In this document: positions 56,210 to 64,000 of the stretch, in pieces
Layout: each line of letters begins with the position of its first letter
Numbering within the stretch: the stretch's first letter is position 1
DNA from: CBDFKY01 sp965248995
Lineage (GTDB): Bacteria; Pseudomonadota; Alphaproteobacteria; Rickettsiales; UBA998
DNA length: 64,000 bases
Reading direction: 5' to 3'
Assembly: GCA_965248995.1 (NCBI GenBank)
Contig: CBDFKY010000022.1
Coordinates: 124,001-188,000, forward strand
Notes under the pieces: model-generated
What the model was told of the DNA's origin: nothing
Seen by the model: the letters and a program-made list of their open reading frames with translations, nothing else
The model's database searches: none
Position numbers and translations under genes: made by a program

Positions 56210-56685
56210 GCGGGCGTGTCGACGATCATCGCGGAGAAAATCGCTTCGGAGACTTTCACTTCGTCGACATAACAGATTCCCTGGAATTTCCATACGTTGG
56301 CGCGGTGGCGTATCACCGTGACGTGCACCTTGACGTGATCGCCCGGCAAGACGAGCTTGCGGAAACGCGCTTCGTCGATCGACATGAAATACACCAGCTT
56401 TCCTTCCGATTCCGGTCCCAGCGTGTAGACGACCAGTACCCCCGCCGTCTGTGCCATCGCTTCCACCATCAGGACGCCCGGCATCACCGCCTGATTCGGA
56501 AAATGCCCGGAAAAATACGGCTCGCCCGCGCTGACGTTCTTAATGCCGAGGGCCGACACACCGGATTCAAGGTTGATGACCTTGTCCACCATCAGAAAAG
56601 GAAAACGGTGCGGAATCATCCGCTTGATCCGTTCATGGTCAATGCTTTCACGCTCGGGATTGAAGAGAAGTTCAGGAAGGCTCAT
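56206..56685 (-). CDS. fabZ: 3-hydroxyacyl-ACP dehydratase FabZ
   Basis: 159 aa. Hot-dog fold with catalytic His and Glu in HFPNQAVMPGVLMVEAMAQ; PHRFPFLMVDKV near the N-terminus. Dehydrates 3-hydroxyacyl-ACP, competing with LpxA/LpxD for the same precursor, hence its place in this operon. Overlaps lpxD by 14 bp. Confidence 0.96.
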   Translation of the reverse strand: MSLPELLFNPERESIDHERIKRMIPHRFPFLMVDKVINLESGVSALGIKNVSAGEPYFSGHFPNQAVMPGVLMVEAMAQTAGVLVVYTLGPESEGKLVYFMSIDEARFRKLVLPGDHVKVHVTVIRHRANVWKFQGICYVDEVKVSEAIFSAMIVDTPA

Positions 56686-57733
56686 GGTTTTTGATCTCTT
56701 CGGAAAATGTTTCGGTTTCCTTATGCTTGACGAGCCGCGCCAGGATCACGCTCTGGCGGTGCCAGTTTTTGATGGGGATGGCGGGAGTACCGCCATAGGA
56801 CGCACCGGCGGGAATGTCTGCTATTATACCGGATTGGGCGGCGATCCGTGTTCCGGCCCCGATCCGCAAATGCCCCGAAATCCCGGTCTGTCCTCCTAAA
56901 ACGGCACTATCGCCGATACGGGTGCTGCCGGAAATACCGGTCTGCGCGGCAATCACCACGTTACGCCCGAGCTGGACGTTATGGCCGATCTGTACCAGAT
57001 TATCGATCTTGCTGCCGTCGCCGATCACGGTATCCGGCCCTGTTCCCCGGTCGATGCAGGTGCCTGCCCCGATCTCCACGTCGTTGCCGATGATGACGCG
57101 TCCGAGCTGGGGCACTTTTACATGACCGTCCCGCGCCAGCGAAAAACCGAATCCGTCCTGCCCGATATGCACGCCGCGATGAAGGATGGCATCGTTTCCG
57201 ATGATGCTGTGACTGATGGAACAAAGCGCCCCGATGCGGCTATGCGCCCCGATTATTACCCCATCATGGATCACTGTGTTGGCGCCGATGATGCATCCTT
57301 CCCCGATATCGGCGTGGCGCCCGATCACTGCTCCCGCCGCGATCCCAACATTCGCGCCGATACGGGCGGTGGGGTCGATATGCGCGTAAGGGGAGATATT
57401 CTCCTCCAGTGGAACGTAAGGATAAAAATACTGCGCGATCAATGCATAGGCGCGGTAGGGATCGTCGGCGATCAGCAGCCGCATGCCTTCCGGCGCATCG
57501 GCACGATACCGCTCCTTGATGATACAGGCGGCGGCGCGGCTGCCGTGAAACAGATCCACGTATTTGGGATTGTCCAGAAACGAAATTTCATGCGCGCCGG
57601 CGCGGTCGAGGGGCGCTACGTCTTCAATCGTATAGTCGCCGTAGTTTTCGTCTCCCAGCCGGACGCCGGCGAGTTCCGACAGAAAACGCATCGACTGTGC
57701 AGTGTTTCGGATAAAAAAGCGGGAATCAGCCAT
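56672..57733 (-). CDS. lpxD: UDP-3-O-acylglucosamine N-acyltransferase
   Basis: 353 aa. N-terminal uridine-binding domain, hexapeptide helix (IGANVGIAAGAVIGRHADIG), catalytic His in NLVQIGHNVQLGRNV, IGQDGFGFSLARDGH, and YGGTPAIPIKNWHRQ before the C-terminal helix. N-acylates UDP-3-O-acylglucosamine. 28 bp after skp. Confidence 0.96.
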   Translation of the reverse strand: MADSRFFIRNTAQSMRFLSELAGVRLGDENYGDYTIEDVAPLDRAGAHEISFLDNPKYVDLFHGSRAAACIIKERYRADAPEGMRLLIADDPYRAYALIAQYFYPYVPLEENISPYAHIDPTARIGANVGIAAGAVIGRHADIGEGCIIGANTVIHDGVIIGAHSRIGALCSISHSIIGNDAILHRGVHIGQDGFGFSLARDGHVKVPQLGRVIIGNDVEIGAGTCIDRGTGPDTVIGDGSKIDNLVQIGHNVQLGRNVVIAAQTGISGSTRIGDSAVLGGQTGISGHLRIGAGTRIAAQSGIIADIPAGASYGGTPAIPIKNWHRQSVILARLVKHKETETFSEEIKNHEPS

Positions 57734-57761
57734 GACCGGATGCTAACGACGCCCCTTCAGA

Positions 57762-58289
57762 TTAACTGCCGAAATCGACTTTCATGGAAGGAAGTTTCGC
57801 ATCCAGCCGGTTCAGCACATCGGTAGTGATATCCAGGGAAGGCTGGTGGTAGAGTGTCTGCGCCGAGGGCATCACCACGTCGTATTTCTTTTCAGAAGCG
57901 ATGGCGGCGATGATGTCCGTCACCTGCTTCTGGATGGTCACGATGGCCATTTCAAACGCACGGCGCAGTTTCAGGCGCTTGCCTTGTACGTCTTTCTGCG
58001 CGGCGGCCGCTTCTTTGCGGAAATCCGCGAGTTTGGCCTTGAACGCGTCGGCGGAAAGCAGGCTGCGCTGTTTCGCCAGTTCCTGATCACCTTTCTGCAG
58101 TTTTTCCTCGGTCTGGTTTACCGAAGCCTGAAATGCTTTCTGTTTGGATTCCAGCTGGACTTTCGCGCTTTTCGCGGCCTTGGCGTCGGACATGACGCGC
58201 TGCATGTCCACGGTGGCGATGTTGAGCGCCTGCGCGGAAGTCGCCGCGGTCATAAGTGCAATGAGGGTAAGAAGGGGTACGATACGCAT
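57762..58289 (-). CDS. skp: OmpH/Skp-family periplasmic chaperone
   Basis: 175 aa from the ATG at 58289 (agagaga 6 nt upstream). Signal peptide (LLTLIALMTAATSAQA), then the OmpH fold with a long helical middle (KQKAFQASVNQTEEKLQKGD) and closing strands (YDVVMPSAQTLYHQPSLDIT). Holds unfolded outer-membrane proteins for delivery to BamA, its upstream neighbour. Confidence 0.9.
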   Translation of the reverse strand: MRIVPLLTLIALMTAATSAQALNIATVDMQRVMSDAKAAKSAKVQLESKQKAFQASVNQTEEKLQKGDQELAKQRSLLSADAFKAKLADFRKEAAAAQKDVQGKRLKLRRAFEMAIVTIQKQVTDIIAAIASEKKYDVVMPSAQTLYHQPSLDITTDVLNRLDAKLPSMKVDFGS

Positions 58290-58383
58290 GAATTCTCTCT
58301 GAGGTTCTGTCGGTGATTGATCTCCCTTCTCTAGCAAGCATTGGAGCGCTTGACCAGCCCTAAAAAATCAAAACGAATCACGG

Positions 58384-58564
58384 CGTGTCGTCAGTTGACT
58401 GAAAATGGACTGTAAATGTCAGTTTTTGCTTCGCGGCAAATTACTTGGAACTCCGTGTCTGCGTCATATGTACGCGCTTCCGTTACTCACGTACTTAAGT
58501 ACGCTGCGTTACGGGTCACGCAAACCTACCATTTTCTTCTCATTTTGGGCCAACTGACGACACG
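58384..58564. repeat. 181-bp palindromic element between skp and bamA
   Basis: Outer arms cgtgtcgtcagttg (58384-58397) and caactgacgacacg (58551-58564), perfect 14-bp inverted repeats. Inside lies the palindrome cgtacttaagtacg (58490-58503), recalling gtacttaaggtac in the 50755-50914 element. No gene. It sits in a spot where the upstream promoter could also be. Confidence 0.75.
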
Positions 58565-58567
58565 TCT

Positions 58568-60850
58568 TTAAAACCGGGTCCCGAAACTGAAGCGGAAGGT
58601 TTCATCGATATCGTAATCCTGTTTCAGGAAGGCGCGGGCGAAATCCAGCCGCACGGGACCGAACGGAGACTTCCATGCCAGTCCCACCCCGGTAGAAGCA
58701 CGCAGTGAGCTGTCATCGGCGATTTCCGGTGCCTTGTCGTCTACGTCGAACAGCGAACCGGCATCCACGAATACCGCGCCCCGGAACCCGAGATCCTCGG
58801 GCAGTCCGATCGGGAACTGCAACTCGGTGGAGCCGGTATAATAGGCATTTCCGCCCAGCGCATCCTTTGTGCTGGTATCGCGCGGCCCTAAACCGGCATT
58901 GGCGAAACCGCGTATGTCACGCCCGCCGATGAAAAACCGGTCCTGAATGGCGATCCGGTCGTCGAGCGCATAGACATATCCCGCCGTACCGGAGACGGAC
59001 AAAATCCACTGTGGCGCAAAACTGTGATACGCGGAAGCTTTCGCTTCCGGACGCACGAATTTTGAATCCCCGCCAAGACCTGCAACGTCCACATCGCCTT
59101 TCAGGTAATATCCTTCGGTCGGGTCGAGTTTATTATCCAGCCTGTCATATGTCAATGACTGGCCGACCAGCGACGTGGTGTTTTTCCCTTCCTGTTCGCG
59201 GATGAAGCGTGAAGCGTTGGTCTGCAGGTTGGTGATGTCGGACTGCAGGAACGAGTAATACAGGTCGTGACGCAGGTTTTCGGTCAATGAATAACCGAGC
59301 CGCAGCCTGCCGCCGACGGATTTGCGGTCGAACGAACTCTCGGTTCGCAGATCCTCGGTTGTATCGAAAAGATCGAACCCCGCCGCCACGTCGCGGCCTA
59401 GGAAATAAGGTTCCGTAAAGCCAATATCGAATTCCTGCCGCCGTTGTGCGAACGTGCCTTTGAACCGCAGGTCCTGCCCGCGCCCGAGCAGGTTGCGCTC
59501 CCGGATGCCGAAATCCGCCAAGGCACCGTCGGCGCTGGAGAAGCCCGCCCCCAGCGTCACTTCGCCGGTGGATTGTTCCGTCACGTTCACGTTGACCACC
59601 ACCCGGTCGGGCGCACTGCCGCGGGCGGTCGTCACCTTCACATCCTCGAAAAAGCCGAGATTTTTCAGGCGCTGTTCCGAGCGCTGAAGTTTCGAGGTGC
59701 TGTAAGGGTCGCCTTCACTCAGGCGGAATTCACGCCGGATCACTTCGTCCAGCGTGCGCATGTTCCCTTCGATATTGATCCGCTCCACATACACGCGCGG
59801 CCCTTCCGCGATCTTGAATCCGACGTCGATCGTCTTTTTTTCCGGATGCCTTGTCAGCAACGGCTCCACGTCGACGAACGCGAAACCGCGATCACCCATC
59901 GCCTTGACCAGCCCGTCGATGGAATGTTCCACGCCTTCGGCGCTGTAGAGCTCATCTTTCTCCACCACTACGGCGTCCAGCAGTTCGTCCTTGGTAAAGC
60001 CGGGAAGCGCGTTCTGGAACGTGATGTCGCCTATGCGGTAGCGCGTACCTTCATCAAGGGTGAAGGTAAGGAAAAACGCATCCTTCTGCGGGCTGAGCTC
60101 CGAGACGACCGACTTGACCTGGAAATCCGCGAATCCCTGTTTCGTATAGAACCGGCGCAGCAGTTCCTTATCGTACGCGACACGGTCCGGGTCGTATTTA
60201 TCGTCGTCGGTCAGGAAGCAGTACCAGCACGATGTCGTGGTTTTGACCACGTCCTTCAGCGTCGAGTCGCCGAACTGATGGTTGCCGATAAACTCGATAT
60301 TGCCGATGCGGGTGACCTCGCCTTCGGTAATTTCATAAACGATATCGACGCGGTTCTGGTCCAGCTGCACCAGCGTCGGTTTGACCACGGCGGAGAAACG
60401 GCCGGAGCGGCGGTAGAGTTCCAGCAGCCGCGCCACGTCTTCCTGCACTTTCGGGCGGGTATAGATGCTGCGCGGATGCAGCTGCAGCTCCCCTTTCAGC
60501 TTGTCCGACTCCAGATGCTTGTTGCCTTCGAACCGCACGTCGTTGACCATCGGGTTCTCGGTGACGTTGATCTGCAGGCCGCGGGATTCTTTGTCGATGC
60601 TGACTTCGGCGAAAAATCCGGTATCATAAAGCTGCTTGATCGCGTTGTTCAGGTCGGCGTCGCTCACCGCCTTTTCCAGCGAGAGGCCCGAATAGCGTAT
60701 CACGGTCGCGCTCTCGACCCTCTTGTTACCGGCAACGGCGATGGGAACGGACTGGGCCATCGCAACAGACGGATTCAGGCCGGAGAAAGAAAGCGCAGAA
60801 AGTAATGCGACGGCGTAAATCCCTCTTTTCCTGCTTCCTTGTCCTGTCAT
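58568..60850 (-). CDS. bamA: Outer-membrane protein assembly factor BamA
   Basis: 760 aa. Signal peptide, POTRA domains from ~30 to ~420 (NAIKQLYDTGFFAEVSIDKE, EGEVTRIGNIEFIGNHQFGD), then the 16-stranded Omp85 barrel with GFSSADGALADFGIRERNLL, the VRGF-like DIRGFANAGLGPRDTSTKDA and a C-terminal beta signal ending FRFSFGTRF. Core of the Bam complex that folds outer-membrane proteins. The usual upstream rseP is not adjacent; the next gene upstream runs the other way. Confidence 0.96.
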   Translation of the reverse strand: MTGQGSRKRGIYAVALLSALSFSGLNPSVAMAQSVPIAVAGNKRVESATVIRYSGLSLEKAVSDADLNNAIKQLYDTGFFAEVSIDKESRGLQINVTENPMVNDVRFEGNKHLESDKLKGELQLHPRSIYTRPKVQEDVARLLELYRRSGRFSAVVKPTLVQLDQNRVDIVYEITEGEVTRIGNIEFIGNHQFGDSTLKDVVKTTTSCWYCFLTDDDKYDPDRVAYDKELLRRFYTKQGFADFQVKSVVSELSPQKDAFFLTFTLDEGTRYRIGDITFQNALPGFTKDELLDAVVVEKDELYSAEGVEHSIDGLVKAMGDRGFAFVDVEPLLTRHPEKKTIDVGFKIAEGPRVYVERINIEGNMRTLDEVIRREFRLSEGDPYSTSKLQRSEQRLKNLGFFEDVKVTTARGSAPDRVVVNVNVTEQSTGEVTLGAGFSSADGALADFGIRERNLLGRGQDLRFKGTFAQRRQEFDIGFTEPYFLGRDVAAGFDLFDTTEDLRTESSFDRKSVGGRLRLGYSLTENLRHDLYYSFLQSDITNLQTNASRFIREQEGKNTTSLVGQSLTYDRLDNKLDPTEGYYLKGDVDVAGLGGDSKFVRPEAKASAYHSFAPQWILSVSGTAGYVYALDDRIAIQDRFFIGGRDIRGFANAGLGPRDTSTKDALGGNAYYTGSTELQFPIGLPEDLGFRGAVFVDAGSLFDVDDKAPEIADDSSLRASTGVGLAWKSPFGPVRLDFARAFLKQDYDIDETFRFSFGTRF

Positions 60851-61050
60851 ACCGCTCCTCTTTATACTGTCATAACAATCCCGGGCAGGATTGCAACCGA
60901 TATTCGCCCAGGGCCAGACGTTCGCCAGAGGAAGCCCTCTTCACTGTAGGGACCGGTAAATATCTCACAATGGAAAAATAACAAAGGATTGACAATCTAT
61001 AGTTGTAATCCTTGTTGCAACAATTAATCAAAGGTTGCTAAACTGATGGA
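60851..61050. promoter_or_regulatory. Divergent promoter region, bamA / NtrC-like gene
   Basis: Palindrome ttgttgcaacaa at 61012-61023 and an inverted pair aaggatt ... aatcctt (about 60984-61012) lie just upstream of the plus-strand gene. A ttgaca (60989-60994) could be a -35 element. Operators for autoregulation by the adjacent Fis-HTH protein are plausible. Confidence 0.4.
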
Positions 61051-61986
61051 ATGACTTTTTTATATGCTGTCTCTCCGCCGCCGTCTCAAGCGATTTCCGC
61101 AGCCAGGGATTTCGAGTCGTTCCTGACCGCCGACAGTATCACCCGCAAAGCGCTGGAGCGGGCCCAGCGCTGCGCCGAGTCGGGCAGCGAGATCGTCTGG
61201 ATAGAAGGGGCCTGCGGTACCGGCAAAAGCCTTCTTGCCGGGATTATCGCGGAAAAGCAGGGAAGCTACGCCGAACAGCCTTTCCGGGTCGGCCATTTCC
61301 CGCTTCAGGACGTGCAGATGGATAAGGTGGTGGGGCATGGATTCAATGCGCTCTGCATCCATATTCCCTCCTCCATCGAACTGGTGGATGTCCAGCGGTT
61401 CCAATACCAGATGAATGCCTACTCCCGTCTTTATCAGGGCAGGATTCACCTGCTTTGTCTGATGAGCCTGCCGACGCCGGCATATCGTCCCATCGTGGCG
61501 CGCCAGCTCAGCCTGATGAAACAGGTCTACATCCAGCAGCATTATGAATATATCACCCTGCAACCGCTCAAACACCGGCTGCGGGATATTCCGCTGCTGG
61601 CGGAGCATATCTTCAGGAAACTCTCATTCCTCTATGATGGAATGCCTCATACGCCGCTCTCATTTGCCTCCATCGCTTCACAACTGGCGGAAGTCGAATT
61701 CGCCGACAACATGTGGGGGCTGCAGCGTGCCTGCCTTTATCTGCTGCAGCACGGCAAGATACCGGATCCGCCGGAGGTGGCCGGCCACCGAACTTCGGTC
61801 ACGCACGACCATTCCGGTCATTCGCACTGCCTTTCCCTGGTGAACGAGCAGGGACAATTACGTTCTTACGAGGAGATGGAAAAGGAGATCTACCAGTTCG
61901 CCTGCCTGTATTATCAGGGATCCAAAAGCGCGGCGGCCCGGGCGCTCGGTATCGGGCGCACCACCCTTTACCGGAAATCGGTATAA
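61051..61986 (+). CDS. NtrC-like regulator with degenerate AAA+ domain and Fis-type HTH
   Basis: 311 aa. Walker A GACGTGKSL near residue 54; LKHRLRDIPLLAEHIFRKLS near 178 is the sensor I/II-region motif of bacterial enhancer-binding proteins (LRxRxxDIPLL); C-terminal HTH SKSAAARALGIGRTTLYRKS. The sigma54-contact loop GAFTGA is missing, and where Walker B should be there is NALCIHIPSSIEL without Asp-Glu. So it probably cannot open sigma54 promoters and may act as a simple DNA-binding regulator. No receiver domain. Confidence 0.8.
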   Translation: MTFLYAVSPPPSQAISAARDFESFLTADSITRKALERAQRCAESGSEIVWIEGACGTGKSLLAGIIAEKQGSYAEQPFRVGHFPLQDVQMDKVVGHGFNALCIHIPSSIELVDVQRFQYQMNAYSRLYQGRIHLLCLMSLPTPAYRPIVARQLSLMKQVYIQQHYEYITLQPLKHRLRDIPLLAEHIFRKLSFLYDGMPHTPLSFASIASQLAEVEFADNMWGLQRACLYLLQHGKIPDPPEVAGHRTSVTHDHSGHSHCLSLVNEQGQLRSYEEMEKEIYQFACLYYQGSKSAAARALGIGRTTLYRKSV

Positions 61987-61993
61987 CCGGGCG

Positions 61994-62878
61994 TTATTTT
62001 TCCGCAGGCTCCTGTCCGGCCGCGTCGATCTCCTGCTGCGTATAGCGTGGGGGCAAGCCTCTCGCCGCCGCTCCCTTGTTCGATGTTTCCATGTATTTCC
62101 GGCGGGTGACGATATCGTCTAGGTGGTCGTTATATTTTTTCAGCTGCTTGAACATGTTGGTGAGAACATGGCTGACGTTCTGGGCGACGACGACCGCCCC
62201 TTCCGCGTTGGGATAGATCCCGTCCCGCTGGTTGAGCATCCGGTTCCCCGAAACTCCCTGTTTCAGGTAAGGCAGAAATACGACGTTGTATTTCTGCGCC
62301 AGTTTCGCATAGGTGCTGTTGAATTTGGATAGGTAATTATAGCCTTTATCGGCAGTCGCCTGCATTCCGACGAACATGGTGTAGACCCCTGAGCGGGAAA
62401 GATCCCGCAGGATAATTTCGAGGTTGTTGTATACCACGTCCGGATCGACCCCGCGGAGCGCATCGTTCGTCCCGATGGCGAAGACGATGACGTCCGGTTT
62501 CAGGGCGATGGCCTGCTTGATCCGCGTCACCGCGTTGGCGGTGGTTTCGTTCGGGTCCGAGAGATCCTTGAACAATACGCCCCGGTCCACGTAATTATAA
62601 CGGGTGAAATCCTTGGTGATGATCGCGGTCACCGATTTTTTGGCAGGTTCCGCCAGGCCGTAGCCGCTCATGATGCTGTCGCCGTAGAAAATAACTTTGT
62701 AGGGTAGTCGTCCCGGACGCACGTGCGTCATGTCCCAGCCCTTGTAACTGGCCGGCGGTTCATACACATTGGTGAAAAAAGACCGAGGCGTGGCGACAGC
62801 CGCCGCCGCGATTCCCGCCAATGTCACGGTTAAACACAAAAATCTCAGGGCGCGGGAGCGTAATGGGTTCGGATGCAT
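61994..62878 (-). CDS. SGNH/GDSL-hydrolase-like exported protein lacking the catalytic His
   Basis: 294 aa, signal peptide (RFLCLTVTLAGIAAAAVA). Block I FYGDSIMSGYG (nucleophile Ser), block III IGTNDALRG (Asn), and block V reads DGIYPNAEG where the family has DGxHPN: the catalytic His is Tyr (codon tat). Block II is also atypical (DRGVLFKDLS). A C-terminal Lys/Arg-rich tail is present. Either inactive as an esterase, or using another base. Convergent with the NtrC-like gene. Confidence 0.82.
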   Translation of the reverse strand: MHPNPLRSRALRFLCLTVTLAGIAAAAVATPRSFFTNVYEPPASYKGWDMTHVRPGRLPYKVIFYGDSIMSGYGLAEPAKKSVTAIITKDFTRYNYVDRGVLFKDLSDPNETTANAVTRIKQAIALKPDVIVFAIGTNDALRGVDPDVVYNNLEIILRDLSRSGVYTMFVGMQATADKGYNYLSKFNSTYAKLAQKYNVVFLPYLKQGVSGNRMLNQRDGIYPNAEGAVVVAQNVSHVLTNMFKQLKKYNDHLDDIVTRRKYMETSNKGAAARGLPPRYTQQEIDAAGQEPAEK

Positions 62879-62976
62879 AATAGATCGGGTAATGGGAAAT
62901 AAGGAAAAATCAGGCTTTAAGATTAATGCTGTCTTTTAATATTGACGTAGCCCATACTACCCCGTTCAAAACCTAA

Positions 62977-64000
62977 ATGAAACGCTTAACCCGACTTCAT
63001 CAGAAAATTCGTGACTGGTACGCCGCCCATGGCCGTACCCAGTTACCGTGGCGCCTCACTTCCGACAGTTACGCCATTTATATCAGTGAGGTAATGCTGC
63101 AACAGACACAGGTGCAGACCGTGCTGTCGCGGTATTATTTTCCGTTTCTGGAGCGGTTTCCAACGTTGCAAGCACTCGCATCCGCACCGTTGCAGGATGT
63201 GCTCAAAGCGTGGGAAGGTCTGGGGTATTATTCCCGCGCCCGCAACCTGCACCGCGCCGCACAGCTGTCCGCGCCGTCATTGCCAGGAACGGTGGAAGGT
63301 TTGATGCACCTGCCGGGCATCGGCCGCAACACCGCTCATGCGATTGCTGCATTCGCCCATCATCAGCCGGTCGCCGTGATGGAAGCGAATGTCAAACGGG
63401 TGCTGCACCGTCTGTTTGCGCGTACCGAAATGAGCGACAGGGAATTGTGGGAAGCGGCGACAGCGCTCCTCGATCCGCAGGACCCTTATACCTATAATCA
63501 GGCGATGATGGATATCGGGGCGACGATCTGCACACCGGCCGCGCCTGCCTGCGGGAGATGCCCGCTGAATGAACAGTGCGAAGGCAAGGAAAACCCGCTT
63601 GCCTATCCGGCGAAGCGGCTCAGGAAATCGGTACCGACACGCCATAAGCGTATGGTCGTGTTTGAAAGGGAAGGGCGCTTTTTCATGACTGCCCGCACGG
63701 AAAAGCTACTTGGAGGACTGTACGGGTTTCCGCAATATGAAGCGGAAGGATCGATTGTTTTTGAGAATCAGGTAATAGAAATATCCTCACGGATTTTAAA
63801 AAACGGCGAAGCCGTCATTCCCGCTAAAGGAGGAATCCCGTCCCACCCTTTGGCAAAGACGCCTCTGGTTTGCGCCCTCACGTACCTCGGCACGGTGGAG
63901 CATGTCTATTCGCATTTCCGACTGAGAGGAGAAGTTTATCATGTTGTATGGAAAGAAGAAATGCTGGAGCCTGCCGAGTGGCATACGCTGGTGGACATCG
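62977..64000 (+). CDS. mutY: A/G-specific adenine glycosylase MutY, 3' end outside window
   Basis: ATG at 62977; frame open to the window end (>341 aa). HhH-GPD fold: SEVMLQQTQVQTVLSRYYFP (catalytic Glu), LPGIGRNTAHAI (HhH), and a 4Fe-4S motif with CTPAAPACGRCPLNEQC spacing (C-X6-C-X2-C-X5-C). The usual catalytic Asp position reads VMEANVKRVLHRL, with Glu instead of Asp. After the MutT-like start, in-frame sequence NGEAVIPAKGGIPSH appears, encoded by a palindromic repeat. Removes adenine opposite 8-oxoG. Divergent from the SGNH gene. Confidence 0.93.
   Translation, partial: MKRLTRLHQKIRDWYAAHGRTQLPWRLTSDSYAIYISEVMLQQTQVQTVLSRYYFPFLERFPTLQALASAPLQDVLKAWEGLGYYSRARNLHRAAQLSAPSLPGTVEGLMHLPGIGRNTAHAIAAFAHHQPVAVMEANVKRVLHRLFARTEMSDRELWEAATALLDPQDPYTYNQAMMDIGATICTPAAPACGRCPLNEQCEGKENPLAYPAKRLRKSVPTRHKRMVVFEREGRFFMTARTEKLLGGLYGFPQYEAEGSIVFENQVIEISSRILKNGEAVIPAKGGIPSHPLAKTPLVCALTYLGTVEHVYSHFRLRGEVYHVVWKEEMLEPAEWHTLVDI
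63801..63844 (+). repeat. Palindromic repeat inserted in-frame in mutY
   Basis: gccgtcattcccgctaaagg and the following aggaatcccgtc resemble the widespread cgtcattcccgcgaaagcgg-type repeat in a decayed form. It lies inside mutY without breaking the frame, adding ~15-20 residues to the linker/MutT-like region, in the manner of Rickettsia palindromic elements. Confidence 0.55.

Noticed and set aside
59444..60805. 453-codon plus-strand frame opposite bamA
   Set aside because: Antisense shadow of a complete BamA with signal peptide, POTRA domains and terminal beta signal.

Overview
The window looks like chromosome from an alphaproteobacterium. Evidence: the bamA-skp-lpxD-fabZ-lpxA-lpxI-lpxB order with LpxI as the UDP-diacylglucosamine hydrolase, a RegB/RegA-type redox two-component pair beside a cytochrome bo3 operon with SURF1, and a carboxy(nor)spermidine dehydrogenase. 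No rRNA, tRNA or CRISPR array was seen. By eye the first ~20 kb is clearly AT-richer than the rest, fitting an acquired island.

Accessory island (1-19.85 kb). A Fic protein sits 9 bp upstream of a 1394-aa protein that reads as Cap4/DUF4297-like nuclease, TPR, GreA/GreB C-terminal-like and PIN domains, a conflict-type architecture. Next come an 890-bp IS630 copy; a STAND-like P-loop NTPase with near-identical TPRs; a one-TM small protein next to a TPR protein, sharing a Gly-rich motif; and an array of three two-gene cassettes (38-aa peptide plus ~125-aa domain protein) leading into a 1029-aa RTX protein whose N-terminus matches the 38-aa peptides. The island ends in a truncated IS110 gene and a fossil IS630 pierced at TA sites by two-hairpin MITE-like elements and a second, inverted copy of the first IS630.

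Respiratory block (19.87-28.1 kb). regA, a regB with a one-base frameshift at its H-box, surf1 and cyoDCBA all lie on the minus strand, with a divergent MFS transporter. Then come an RTX protein, a sugar/sorbosone dehydrogenase-like secreted protein and a TonB-dependent receptor (28.3-33.3 kb).

Secretion and signalling block (33.8-50.75 kb, all plus strand, mostly overlapping or closely spaced genes). It holds a 1016-aa repetitive secreted or adhesin-like protein, two type I secretion ABC subunits that both carry degenerate ATPase motifs, an HlyD adaptor, a REC-HATPase protein, two hybrid histidine kinases with HPt domains, an unusual N-terminal domain fused to REC, then a DUF2946 protein, an outer-membrane protein and a CopC-like protein. 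This suggests export of a surface protein under multi-step phosphorelay control, with a probable copper-related tail.

Envelope block (51.1-60.85 kb, minus strand). Carboxy(nor)spermidine dehydrogenase, DUF3108, YggT, lpxB, lpxI, lpxA, fabZ, lpxD, skp and bamA follow, many with 4-bp ATGA overlaps: lipid A synthesis coupled to outer-membrane protein assembly. The window closes with a degenerate NtrC-like protein, an SGNH hydrolase with its catalytic His replaced, and the start of mutY, which carries an in-frame palindromic repeat.
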